From: Synechococcus sp. MED850
GTDB lineage: Bacteria > Cyanobacteriota > Cyanobacteriia > PCC-6307 > Cyanobiaceae
Assembly (NCBI GenBank): GCA_002700765.1
Contig: PAEP01000041.1
Span: 1 to 19,420 of the forward strand
DNA length: 19,420 nucleotides
Reading direction: 5' to 3'
In this document: piece by piece, positions 7,388-14,178 of the stretch
Layout: each line of letters starts with the position of its first letter
Position numbering within the stretch: position 1 is the first letter of the stretch
Program-made: the position numbers and the translations under genes
Notes under the pieces: generated by a model
The model's input: only the letters and a program-made list of their open reading frames with translations
Told to the model about the DNA's origin: nothing
Database searches by the model: none

Positions 7388-7693
7388 TTATTCAGGACGC
7401 GTTCCGGCTTCTTCCGAAGGTGGCTCTTCATCGGTGCTGAAGCGAACTGTCAGCAGGTCCTCCTCCGTGATCCGCCCGTCCTGATCCAGCAGTTCCGGAT
7501 GGACGGTGACCTGTCCTGTGCGGTCACCGGCGCCGTTCGCACGATCACTGGAGAGCGGAGCACTGGCTGCCTTGAAACCTTTGCTCATCACACGAAAGGC
7601 CTGCCAAAGCAGGGCGATGAAGACAGCTCCGTAGAGCAATGGAAACAACGAGCTGAGCATGGCGAGCCGGTCCTGTTCCGACCCTTGCATCAT
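7388..7693 (-). CDS. DUF2973 domain-containing membrane protein
   Basis: About 101 residues with one N-terminal transmembrane helix (MLSSLFPLLYGAVFIALLWQ), then a soluble tail with the conserved stretch RTGQVTVHPELLDQDGRITE and EDLLTVRFS. That tail is the hallmark I associate with cyanobacterial DUF2973 proteins; the function is unknown. Start choice is uncertain: ATGs at 7693 and 7690 give an extra polar N-terminus, while an ATG at 7660 starts right at the helix and has AGGA about 10 nt upstream. The gene is divergent from htrA with about 110 bp between starts, which must hold both promoters. Confidence 0.8.
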   Translation of the reverse strand: MMQGSEQDRLAMLSSLFPLLYGAVFIALLWQAFRVMSKGFKAASAPLSSDRANGAGDRTGQVTVHPELLDQDGRITEEDLLTVRFSTDEEPPSEEAGTRPE

Positions 7694-7803
7694 TGCCAAT
7701 CAGGTGGCCCGGTTGCACCCGGTCACAGCTTGGACGGATCTCCGTCTTTTCTGCATCGGGCGATCTGCGTAACTTCAGCACAACAAATCTTGAACTCTCC
7801 GCT

Positions 7804-8961
7804 GTGAAGTCGCTCTTGCATCCTTTGCGTCGCTCTGTCGTGGCAGGTGGCGTGGCGGCAGGACTTCTGGTTGCTGGAGGAGCCGCGTCCCAGTTGATGC
7901 CGCCGCTACGCGATGTCGCAGCACAGCCGGCAGGAGGGGCATCGCTCTCACGACAGTCCTTCGTCGCAGAGGCCGTGCAGCGCAGCGGTCCGGCGGTGGT
8001 CACGCTTGAAACGGCGCGCACGGTGCAAGGACCGTCGGTTTCAGGCCTCCCACAGGGCTTGTTGAGGGATCCGATGTTTCGTCAGTTCTTCGGTCTACCC
8101 GGCGGTATGAGTCCGCAATCGCGGGTGCAGCGTGGACAGGGCAGCGGTGTTCTGTTCGCTGAAGAGGGCTTGCTGCTCACCAATGCTCACGTTGTGGACA
8201 ACGCTGATCAGCTCGCCGTTGGACTGGCGGACGGTCGGAGAGTTCCTGGACGGGTGATCGGCAAAGATTCGCTCACCGACCTGGCTGTGGTTCGACTGGA
8301 GGGGGATGGACCATGGCCCACCGCTCCGTTGGGCAATTCGGATCGCCTTCGCGTTGGAGATTGGGCGATCGCCGTTGGCAATCCCTTTGGTCTGGAGAGC
8401 ACCGTCACCCTGGGCATTGTAAGCAATCTCAACCGCAATGTTTCTCAGCTGGGTATCTCCGGCAAGCGTTTGGATTTCATCCAGACAGACGCTGCGATCA
8501 ACCCCGGTAATTCCGGGGGGCCTCTGCTGAATGCCGATGGAGAGGTGATCGGCATCAACACCCTGGTTCGATCTGGACCGGGGGCGGGGCTGGGATTTGC
8601 GATCCCGATCAATCGAGCTCGTGTGATCGCCAAGCAGTTGGTGGACAGCGGGAGGGCGCAACACCCGATGATTGGCATCGGCTTGTCAGATGTCCCTGCG
8701 CCCACCCCTGGAGCATCGGTGCCCGCTGGAGCGGTGATTCGATCCGTGCAACCTGATGGACCGGCTGCCCGTGCAGGACTTCGTCAGGGTGATGTGATCA
8801 TCGCCATCGAGGGGAGACCGATGGCGAATCCTGCAGCGGTCGTGAGTGCAATCGAAAAACGTGGAGTCGGGGAGACGTTGACCGTGACGATTCGTCGGGG
8901 CGATGCGTCGAAGAAGGTCAGTCTCACCCCGGTGGATATCAATCAACTGCAGCAACGCTGA
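7804..8961 (+). CDS. htrA: HtrA/Deg-family serine protease with PDZ domain
   Basis: An ATP-independent trypsin-like protease/chaperone of the periplasm or thylakoid lumen that handles damaged or misfolded proteins. From the GTG at 7804 it is 385 residues. The basic N-terminus and hydrophobic run RRSVVAGGVAAGLLVAGG act as signal or anchor. The catalytic triad is H129 (LLTNAHVVD), D159 (DSLTDLAVV) and S237 (INPGNSGGPL), with the GNPFGL oxyanion region near 192. One PDZ domain spans about 289-375 (GAVIRSVQPDGPAARAGLRQ, GDVIIAIEG). The frame is open back to a TTG at 7693, but that extension lacks a signal-like start and runs into the divergent gene, so GTG 7804 is preferred. The stop lies within a palindrome shared with the converging 57-residue gene. 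Confidence 0.95.
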   Translation: MKSLLHPLRRSVVAGGVAAGLLVAGGAASQLMPPLRDVAAQPAGGASLSRQSFVAEAVQRSGPAVVTLETARTVQGPSVSGLPQGLLRDPMFRQFFGLPGGMSPQSRVQRGQGSGVLFAEEGLLLTNAHVVDNADQLAVGLADGRRVPGRVIGKDSLTDLAVVRLEGDGPWPTAPLGNSDRLRVGDWAIAVGNPFGLESTVTLGIVSNLNRNVSQLGISGKRLDFIQTDAAINPGNSGGPLLNADGEVIGINTLVRSGPGAGLGFAIPINRARVIAKQLVDSGRAQHPMIGIGLSDVPAPTPGASVPAGAVIRSVQPDGPAARAGLRQGDVIIAIEGRPMANPAAVVSAIEKRGVGETLTVTIRRGDASKKVSLTPVDINQLQQR

Positions 8962-8972
8962 ATCGATTCAGC
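8957..8972. repeat. Perfect 16-bp palindrome spanning two converging stop codons
   Basis: GCTGAATCGATTCAGC is exactly self-complementary. It contains the htrA TGA (8959-8961) and, on the other strand, the TGA of the 57-residue gene (8970-8968) at symmetric positions. It has no T-run on either side. It could form a short RNA stem at both mRNA 3' ends or be a protein site. Confidence 0.6.
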
Positions 8973-9141
8973 CGTCGGTGTCCCTGAGTTGCTCCACGCA
9001 TTTGGTGATGCAGTCACCGTCGTCCAGGGAGCAGGTGGTGATGCATTCGAAGTAGGTCTCCACGGCATCCCAGGTCTGGTCGTGCTGGTCAGAATCAGCT
9101 GCGCTTTGATGGCTGACACCCGGACGCGGACCCATCGTCAT
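8968..9141 (-). CDS. 57-residue twin-CX3C small protein
   Basis: A small soluble protein too short for usual cut-offs. After a polar N-terminus it reads WDAVETYFECITTC, then SLDDGDCITKC, then VEQLRDTDG and TGA. The four cysteines C33, C37, C44 and C48 form two CX3C pairs six residues apart, bracketing an acidic DDGD turn. This suggests a helical hairpin held by disulfides or binding a metal. I believe similar small proteins occur in other cyanobacteria, but I cannot name a family. The start is ATG at 9141, with ATG 9135 as alternative. It lies 116 bp downstream of the ABC-F gene on the same strand and six bases from the end of htrA, which converges on it. Confidence 0.7.
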   Translation of the reverse strand: MTMGPRPGVSHQSAADSDQHDQTWDAVETYFECITTCSLDDGDCITKCVEQLRDTDG

Positions 9142-9165
9142 TGCATCGTTTGGATTGGTTTTGTC

Positions 9166-9194
9166 AGCCTATGCAGACGTAATGATCTGGTAAA
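9166..9194 (-). promoter_or_regulatory. Weak promoter candidate for the 57-residue gene
   Basis: On the minus strand TTTACC (-35-like) and TAGGCT (-10-like) are separated by 17 bp and lie about 25 nt before the ATG at 9141. They match the consensus in 4 and 3 of 6 positions, so this is only suggestive. It would make the small gene independent of the ABC-F gene. Confidence 0.22.
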
Positions 9195-9257
9195 GGAAAA
9201 TGAGATTTTGTGCTTAGCGGGCTGTGAAGTTTTTCTCTTCCTTCTTCTGAAAGCCAG

Positions 9258-10982
9258 TCAGGCAGGCTTTTTTCGGCGGTCTTTCCGCTCTTTCTGCTTC
9301 GCTTGATTGGCCTTTCGTTTGGCTTCGCGTTCTCGCTCTTGCTGCGCTTGGTTGGCCTGGGCTCTTTCCTCTTCCTTCTTCTCGAGGTAGTAACTGTAAT
9401 CACCTCGATACAGGATCAGCTCTCCATCGCGGAGCTCGACGATCCTGTTGGCGACCCGTGAGATGAAATAGCGGTCATGCGAGACCAGCAGTGCGGCACC
9501 CTCGTAGTCCATCAGGGCATCCTCGAGCATCTGTTTGGCAGGGATGTCGAGGTGGTTGGTCGGCTCGTCGAGGATCAAAAGGTTGCATGGACTCAGCAGC
9601 ATCAGTGCGAGAGCTAGGCGTGCTTTCTCACCTCCGCTGAGCTTGCTCACCTGTTTGAAGACGGTGTCGTTGCTGAAGCAGAAGCTGCCCAACAGAGAGC
9701 GCACCTGGGTCTGGGTCCAGTCCGGCACGGCTTCGAACATCGTGTCGATCACGGTCTTGCTGAGATCCAGTGCTTCGGCCTGGTTCTGCTCGAAGTAGCT
9801 GGCCACAACGTTGTGTTCTCCCAGACGGGCGGAGCCCTCATCCGGAGACTCCAGCCCCATGATCAGCCGTAGCAGTGTGGATTTTCCAGCACCGTTGGGG
9901 CCGACAAAGGCGATGCGGTCGCCGCGTTCAACCTCCAGCTCGGCCCCTAAAAACAGGATCTTCTCCCCATAGCTGTGGGTGAGATTTTCGATCAAGGCCA
10001 CCTGCGCGCCTGAACGGGGCGCTGCTGGGAAGCGGAAGCTGGGCCCAGCCACGGACTCGATCGGAGCCTCAACCAGGTCCACTTTGTCGAGAAGCTTTTC
10101 GCGGCTTTTGGCCTGGGTGCTGCGGGTCGCGCTTGCTCGGAAGCGATCGATGTAGGCCTGTTGGGTGGCGATCTCCTTCTGTTGACGTTCAAAGGCCGCC
10201 TGAGTGGCCTCCTGCTCCAGCTGTTTCTGTTCCAGGTGCGCTGTGTAGTTGCCGAGGTAACTGCGGGACACCCCGCGCTCGGTGGCCACGATCTGATTGC
10301 AGACCCGATCGAGAAAGGTGCGGTCGTGGCTGATCACCACCAGAGCTGCTGTCTGCTCCAGCAGATAGCCCTCGAGCCATTGGATTGTTTCCACATCGAG
10401 GTGGTTGGTCGGCTCGTCCAGCAGGAGCAGATCCGGATCCTGCAACAGGATCTTCCCCAGGGCGATGCGCATCTGCCAACCACCGGAGTAATCCCGTACG
10501 GGTCGATCGGCTCCATCGGCACTGAACCCGATCGTCGGGAGCAGTTTGTCGATGCGGGCATCCAGTTCGTAGCCATGCAGGGCTTCGAAGCGGGTTTGAA
10601 GCCTGCCGAGTTCCTGAATCAGAACATCGAGATGATCAGGGTCGTCGGCTGCTTTCTCTCCAGACATCTCGATCTCCACCTGCTGCTGTCGATTGAGAAC
10701 GTCCGCGGCTTCTCCGAAGGCCTGGAACAGTTCCTGGCGGACACTGCGATTCAGATCCACGTCGAATTCCTGCTGCAGGTAGGCGATCCGCGGTTCTCCC
10801 TGACGGACGACCTGCCCGCTGCTGGGTTCCTCCTGTCCAGCGATCAAACGCAGTTGAGTTGATTTGCCGGCACCATTCACGCCGACGAGACCGATGCGAT
10901 CCCCTGACTTGACTTCCCAGGTGACATCGCGCAGCACTTCACCAGTGGGATAAATCTTGCTGACGTTCTCGAGTCGCAGCAA
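9258..10982 (-). CDS. ABC-F family ATPase (ribosome-associated, Uup/EttA-like)
   Basis: A 574-residue soluble protein with two ABC ATPase domains and no membrane part, typical of ABC-F factors that act on the ribosome. Domain 1 has Walker A GVNGAGKST (34-42), signature YSGGW (165-169) and Walker B LLLLDEPTNHLD with E190. The interdomain linker (about 245-310) is a charged coiled coil. Domain 2 has Walker A GPNGAGKST (361-369), LSGGE (448-452) and LLILDEPTNHLD with E473. The lysine/arginine-rich helix after about 533 may contact nucleic acid. Both domains look catalytically intact. The start is TTG at 10982, giving the expected MLRLENVSKIYP. Only 11 bp separate it from the start of the divergent 83-residue gene. 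Confidence 0.94.
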   Translation of the reverse strand: MLRLENVSKIYPTGEVLRDVTWEVKSGDRIGLVGVNGAGKSTQLRLIAGQEEPSSGQVVRQGEPRIAYLQQEFDVDLNRSVRQELFQAFGEAADVLNRQQQVEIEMSGEKAADDPDHLDVLIQELGRLQTRFEALHGYELDARIDKLLPTIGFSADGADRPVRDYSGGWQMRIALGKILLQDPDLLLLDEPTNHLDVETIQWLEGYLLEQTAALVVISHDRTFLDRVCNQIVATERGVSRSYLGNYTAHLEQKQLEQEATQAAFERQQKEIATQQAYIDRFRASATRSTQAKSREKLLDKVDLVEAPIESVAGPSFRFPAAPRSGAQVALIENLTHSYGEKILFLGAELEVERGDRIAFVGPNGAGKSTLLRLIMGLESPDEGSARLGEHNVVASYFEQNQAEALDLSKTVIDTMFEAVPDWTQTQVRSLLGSFCFSNDTVFKQVSKLSGGEKARLALALMLLSPCNLLILDEPTNHLDIPAKQMLEDALMDYEGAALLVSHDRYFISRVANRIVELRDGELILYRGDYSYYLEKKEEERAQANQAQQEREREAKRKANQAKQKERKDRRKKPA

Positions 10983-10993
10983 AGGAATGGAGC

Positions 10994-11245
10994 ATGGATG
11001 CCCATCATCGCCGTCCGCTTGATCGCCCAGGGGAGGTCGTGCCCGGCAGACTGGATAGCAATGACCTCGAGCCAGTGATGCTGAAGCTTGAACAGCTGGC
11101 TGCGGTAGTGGTCGCGGCCGGGCTGGCCATCGTCAGCTACTGGCTTTTCTTCAGCTGGGCCGGTGGAGGTGGGTACGAGCGTCGTGGACGCAGCGTGAAT
11201 CAGGCCTCAGAGGGTGTGGAACTCAGAGCCCACCCCGCGCCTTGA
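10994..11245 (+). CDS. Small single-pass membrane protein, 83 residues
   Basis: This is an unrecognised protein. The first 28 residues are polar (RPLDRPGEVVPGRLDSNDLE). A hydrophobic helix follows, LAAVVVAAGLAIVSYWLFFS (about 35-54), then a Gly-rich turn and a basic tail (GGGGYERRGRS). The ATG at 10994 has a good Shine-Dalgarno sequence, AAAGGA at 10981-10986, seven bases upstream; this overlaps the start codon of the divergent ABC-F gene. An ATG at 11078 that starts just before the helix is the alternative. Its 3' end overlaps the converging Nif11-like gene by 23 bp. Confidence 0.6.
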   Translation: MDAHHRRPLDRPGEVVPGRLDSNDLEPVMLKLEQLAAVVVAAGLAIVSYWLFFSWAGGGGYERRGRSVNQASEGVELRAHPAP

Positions 11246-11453
11246 CCACCCAGCGGCTGGTGTCGGAATCGTCCAGGGTGTTGAGGTGGGATCTCACCTC
11301 ATCAGCTGTGACCGGTAGGTTGAGCTGAGCGCCTAGGGCGCAGATTGCCTCCATGGCCCCGTTGGGATCCTGAAGCGCTTGCCGGAAAAGAGCCTGGGTC
11401 TGATCGGGGTTGCTGCGAATCCGCTCGTACAGCTCTGCGGCGTTACTTCCCAT
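11223..11453 (-). CDS. Nif11-like domain peptide ending in a Gly-Gly motif
   Basis: A 76-residue protein whose pattern, AELYERIRSNPDQTQALFRQ, then DP, then LGAQLNLPVTADEV, resembles the Nif11 helical domain. That domain is found in nitrogen-fixation-associated proteins and in leader peptides of cyanobacterial ribosomal peptides. The C-terminus HLNTLDDSDTSRWVVKARGG-Leu recalls the leader end before a double-glycine cleavage site, but only one residue follows, so there is no core peptide. No lanthionine synthetase or peptidase-transporter gene is in the window. The start is ATG at 11453. It lies 50 bp after the Ser/Arg-rich gene on the same strand. Family assignment is by eye and tentative; the gene itself is well supported. 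Confidence 0.65.
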   Translation of the reverse strand: MGSNAAELYERIRSNPDQTQALFRQALQDPNGAMEAICALGAQLNLPVTADEVRSHLNTLDDSDTSRWVVKARGGL

Positions 11454-11474
11454 CAGCGATCAGAGGTCTTCAGG

Positions 11475-11490
11475 CACCGTATTCACGGTG
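11475..11490 (-). other. Short hairpin between the Ser/Arg-rich and Nif11-like genes
   Basis: CACCGT-ATTC-ACGGTG is a perfect 6-bp stem with a 4-nt loop. No T-run follows on either strand, so it is probably not a terminator. It may be an RNA processing or stability element between two co-transcribed genes. Confidence 0.35.
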
Positions 11491-11503
11491 AGCTCCAACG
11501 GCA

Positions 11504-11863
11504 TCAAGCCGCCAGATCCACCTCGTCGTCGAGCTGTCCCAGGGCAGAGGCGTCCTCCATGCTGCGTGCATCCATGCAAAGCACCTTGCGCAACTGGGCG
11601 TAGTTGGATGCCTGGGATGAGCGGCCCTCCTGAGTAGCTCCGTATTCGGCCCGTTGCAAAACGTGGTGCAGGTGGGTGAGCAGGTAGGTGCTGATCACCG
11701 CCGACACGAGCACATCACTGGTTTCGGAACTGCGGCGGCGGCGTGCTGTGTTGGACGTTGAGCGGCCTTTGGCAGACCGACTGTTCTTGACGGAGCCGCT
11801 GGTTGCCGCTGTGCTGCCGCTCTGGGAGCGACGGCGTGTTCTCGGGGAAGCGGATTGAGTCAT
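11504..11863 (-). CDS. Ser/Arg-rich N-terminus protein, conserved hypothetical
   Basis: 119 residues in two parts. Residues 1-48 are low complexity and strongly basic, rich in Ser, Thr and Arg (for example TSNTARRRRSSETS). Residues 49-119 look folded and acidic at the end (VSAVISTYLLTHLHHVLQRA, YAQLRKVLCMDARSMEDA). I recognise no domain. The basic tail could bind nucleic acid; that is inference. The ATG at 11863 has a strong GGAG six bases upstream. The gene is divergent from the ribbon-helix-helix gene, with a shared ~130-bp promoter region, and is followed by the Nif11-like gene. Confidence 0.7.
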   Translation of the reverse strand: MTQSASPRTRRRSQSGSTAATSGSVKNSRSAKGRSTSNTARRRRSSETSDVLVSAVISTYLLTHLHHVLQRAEYGATQEGRSSQASNYAQLRKVLCMDARSMEDASALGQLDDEVDLAA

Positions 11864-11958
11864 GAATCACTCCGAGACGGCCCGCTCGCAAGGATCGGAA
11901 CCGGGTGGATCAATGCCATCAGCATAGTCTTGGATACTACCCTTGACCACCTCTGTAC

Positions 11959-11968
11959 ACTGATCAGT
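11959..11968. promoter_or_regulatory. Palindrome ACTGATCAGT in the divergent promoter region
   Basis: A perfect 10-bp palindrome 27 bp before the ribbon-helix-helix start and about 95 bp before the divergent Ser/Arg-rich gene. Autoregulatory ribbon-helix-helix proteins often bind short palindromes near their own promoter, so this is a candidate operator. A 10-bp palindrome can also occur by chance. Confidence 0.25.
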
Positions 11969-11995
11969 AGCTCATCCCATTTCTGGAGCACGGGT

Positions 11996-12289
11996 GTGCC
12001 GACCCGACAGACCTCATCCAGCGGGAAGTCCAAATCCCCCAGAATCCAAGTGGTTCTGCCGGAGGATCTCTGCGCCAGGCTCACGGCTCTGGCGGAGCAG
12101 GAATCAAGGACCGTGAGCAACATGGCAAGGGTCCTGATCCAGCAGGGTGTTCAGCGTCATGAGCAGGGACAGGCCCCCACGCCTTCGGTTCTCTCAGAGC
12201 AGGAACGGTTGAGATCCGCTCTTGAGGCGCAGCAGCCCCGTCGTCTCAGGGGTGCACCACGCCGTCTGCGCTTGCATCGCCCGGGTTGA
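11996..12289 (+). CDS. Ribbon-helix-helix (CopG/Arc-like) DNA-binding protein
   Basis: From the GTG at 11996 it is a 97-residue protein. After a basic Ser-rich tail (TSSSGKSKS) comes a ribbon-helix-helix unit: strand PRIQVVLPEDL, helix CARLTALAEQE, turn SRTVSN, helix MARVLIQQGVQRH. This family binds DNA as dimers through the strand, so a regulator role is likely. The C-terminus is Arg-rich. The longer upstream open frame is rejected because TGGAG at 11984-11988 sits seven bases before GTG 11996, a good ribosome site, and the extra N-terminus lacks family features. No toxin gene is next to it, so it is not obviously an antitoxin. It converges on anmK with 13 bp between stops. Confidence 0.78.
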   Translation: MPTRQTSSSGKSKSPRIQVVLPEDLCARLTALAEQESRTVSNMARVLIQQGVQRHEQGQAPTPSVLSEQERLRSALEAQQPRRLRGAPRRLRLHRPG

Positions 12290-12302
12290 TCGGCTCCTCC
12301 AA

Positions 12303-13442
12303 TCAGTCCGGCTTCACCAGAACCCCCAGGATCACCTCCCGCGAAGCTCCCGTGACCGCAGGGGCATTTCCTGGATGGCGTTGATGGTGCCACCAGGCCA
12401 GCAGCGCGAACACCAAGGCTTCCCGTGCTTCCGCTGCAAGGCCGAGATGATCACTGCTGAGCAGCTGAACTCCATGGCAGCGTTGGCGGAGTTCCCTCAT
12501 CAGAACCGGGTTGTTGCGCCCGCCGCCTGCCACCACCAGTTCCAGAGGGCGGATCCCTGAGCGCTCGTGCAACCGCTCAAGATCCTGGGCAACGAGAGCT
12601 GCTGTGAACCCTGTGAGCGTGGCGACAGCGTCGTTCGGCGAATGGTTGATCAGCTGAGCCAGGCGCTGATGCAGATCCTCCATTCCAAACAGCTCCCGGC
12701 CGGTGGACTTGGGCGGTGCTGCCAGCAGATAGGGATGCTGCAACCACGCCTCGATCCATGTTTCCTGGCTTTCTCCCGCAGCAGCCATGGCGCCATCGCG
12801 GTCGTAGGTGTGTCTGCCGCTAGTGAAATGGCCAATGGCTAGGTCAATCAAGCTGTTGGCTGGTCCGCAGTCCCAACCCAGCACATCGGCGTCCCGGTCA
12901 GGCCCGCGACGCGGCGGTATCAGCGTGATGTTGGCGATCCCTCCCAGGTTCAGCAAGCCGCGCCAGCCGTCGATTCCCCCCAGAAGTGCAGCATCCGCTT
13001 TCGGCACCAGGGGGGCGCCCTGTCCGCCAACACACAGATCGGCGGCGCGAAAGTCGTGAACAACAGGGCGGTTGAGCAGTCTGGCGAGCAGGGGAGCTTG
13101 CAGCACCTGCCAGCTCGCCCCCCGCCGCAGCTCCTGGGGGGGGCGATGCCAGACGGTCTGACCATGGCACCCCACCAGCTCCGCGCTGGAGGCTGGATCA
13201 CAGGCCCGGGCTGCGGCAGCCTGCACTTCGGTGATCGCTTCCGCCAGATCCAGCCAGTCTTCCCCGGAGAGAGGGTTGCCTTGGCCGGCGGCCACGATCC
13301 GACGCTTGAGCTCGCACGGGTAAGGCGTGTGCTGATGGTGCAATAGAGACCAGTTCGGTCGTCGCACGCGACCGTTGAACTCCGCCAGCACGGCGTCAAC
13401 CCCATCGGCGCTGGTGCCGCTCATCAGGCCGAGACAGCGCAT
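12303..13442 (-). CDS. anmK: Anhydro-N-acetylmuramic acid kinase
   Basis: A 379-residue cytosolic kinase that uses ATP to open and phosphorylate 1,6-anhydro-MurNAc to MurNAc-6-phosphate during recycling of cell-wall fragments. Signatures are the N-terminal phosphate loop GLMSGTSADGVDAVL (5-19), GCHGQTVWH (91-99), the catalytic region GWDCGPANSLID (189-200, with D191 the likely general base), PKSTGRE (244-250), and the adenosine motif VVAGGGRNNPVLM (303-315). The length is normal. It is the last gene of the minus-strand train, starting four bases after ktrA, so it is very likely co-transcribed with the ion-transport genes despite an unrelated role. Confidence 0.95.
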   Translation of the reverse strand: MRCLGLMSGTSADGVDAVLAEFNGRVRRPNWSLLHHQHTPYPCELKRRIVAAGQGNPLSGEDWLDLAEAITEVQAAAARACDPASSAELVGCHGQTVWHRPPQELRRGASWQVLQAPLLARLLNRPVVHDFRAADLCVGGQGAPLVPKADAALLGGIDGWRGLLNLGGIANITLIPPRRGPDRDADVLGWDCGPANSLIDLAIGHFTSGRHTYDRDGAMAAAGESQETWIEAWLQHPYLLAAPPKSTGRELFGMEDLHQRLAQLINHSPNDAVATLTGFTAALVAQDLERLHERSGIRPLELVVAGGGRNNPVLMRELRQRCHGVQLLSSDHLGLAAEAREALVFALLAWWHHQRHPGNAPAVTGASREVILGVLVKPD

Positions 13443-13446
13443 CAGC

Positions 13447-14151
13447 TCAGACCCTTGGCAGTTTCTGCAGGTCTTCCATCAGGCCCATCACCACCAGCAG
13501 ATGGCCCTGTTCGAGCACATGCGAGGCCGGTGGATTGACGGTGAGGCTGCGTTGCGGTCCTGCGGCCAGCACATTCACCCGATAGTTCTTGCGCAGATTG
13601 AGGTCCCGCAGTGACTGTCCCACGAACGGTTCCGGCACCTTGATCTCCTCGATGCCGTGCGTTTCGTCCAGGGCCAGTCGCTCCATCAAATTGGGGCGCA
13701 CCAGTTCAAGTCCCAAGCGCTCCCCCTGCATCCGCGAGGGAAAGATCACGCGATCGGCTCCAACGCGTTTCAGCATCTTTTCGTGCAGATCGCTCGTGGC
13801 CCGCGCGATCACCTGCTTCACCAGAGTCCCTTCACTGTCTTTGGCGATGAGCGTGGCGGTGATGCTGGCTTCGATTGGTTCGCTGATCGCTACAACAACG
13901 GTGCCCATATCCAGCACCCCTGCTTCCCGCAGGGATTCCTCGTCGGTGCAGTCCACGACACGGGCTTCGATGGAGGGCTCCAACTGGCGTAACTCTTCGA
14001 CGGCTCTCGCTGACCGGTCTACGGCCAGAACATCGGCGCCGTTCTGCATCAATTCACGGCACACAGCGCTGCCGAAGCGGCCAACCCCGATCACGGCGAA
14101 GCCGAGCCGCTCACTGCCCTGAAGCGGGCTCCATTGCCACCACTCCCTCAT
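13447..14151 (-). CDS. ktrA: KtrA/TrkA-type potassium uptake regulatory subunit
   Basis: A 234-residue RCK protein that sits on the cytoplasmic face of the K+ channel subunit and gates it with nucleotide. The Rossmann nucleotide motif is VIGVGRFG (20-27) with the acidic D45 ending strand 2. The TrkA-N domain runs to about 150, and the TrkA-C domain follows (about 165-232, IEEIKVPEPFVGQSLRDLNL ... LLVVMGLMEDL). A 16-residue Trp-rich N-terminal extension (MREWWQWSP) precedes the fold. The start is ATG at 14151. It lies 27 bp after ktrB, the expected partner, and 4 bp before anmK. Confidence 0.92.
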   Translation of the reverse strand: MREWWQWSPLQGSERLGFAVIGVGRFGSAVCRELMQNGADVLAVDRSARAVEELRQLEPSIEARVVDCTDEESLREAGVLDMGTVVVAISEPIEASITATLIAKDSEGTLVKQVIARATSDLHEKMLKRVGADRVIFPSRMQGERLGLELVRPNLMERLALDETHGIEEIKVPEPFVGQSLRDLNLRKNYRVNVLAAGPQRSLTVNPPASHVLEQGHLLVVMGLMEDLQKLPRV

Positions 14152-14178
14152 TGTCGGAACGCGTCGTGAGGGCGAGGC

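Noticed and set aside
7693..7803. N-terminal extension of htrA from a TTG
   Set aside because: It runs into the divergent gene, and the signal-like N-terminus begins at GTG 7804.
8095..8664. 189-residue open frame on the - strand
   Set aside because: It is antisense to the htrA protease domain, which carries the full catalytic triad.
9248..9274. AAAGCC/GGCTTT stem followed by T residues on the + strand
   Set aside because: It looks like a terminator, but it overlaps the 3' end of the ABC-F coding region and no + strand gene ends nearby; the 6-bp stem is weak.
10161..10862. 233-residue open frame on the + strand
   Set aside because: It is antisense to the intact ABC-F ATPase motifs and shows no recognisable protein features.
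11996..12289. Ribbon-helix-helix protein as antitoxin
   Set aside because: No RelE, MazF or PIN-type gene is adjacent; the neighbours are anmK and a Ser/Arg-rich protein.
13589..14122. 177-residue Ser/Arg-rich open frame on the + strand
   Set aside because: It is antisense to ktrA, and its composition is explained by the opposite strand.
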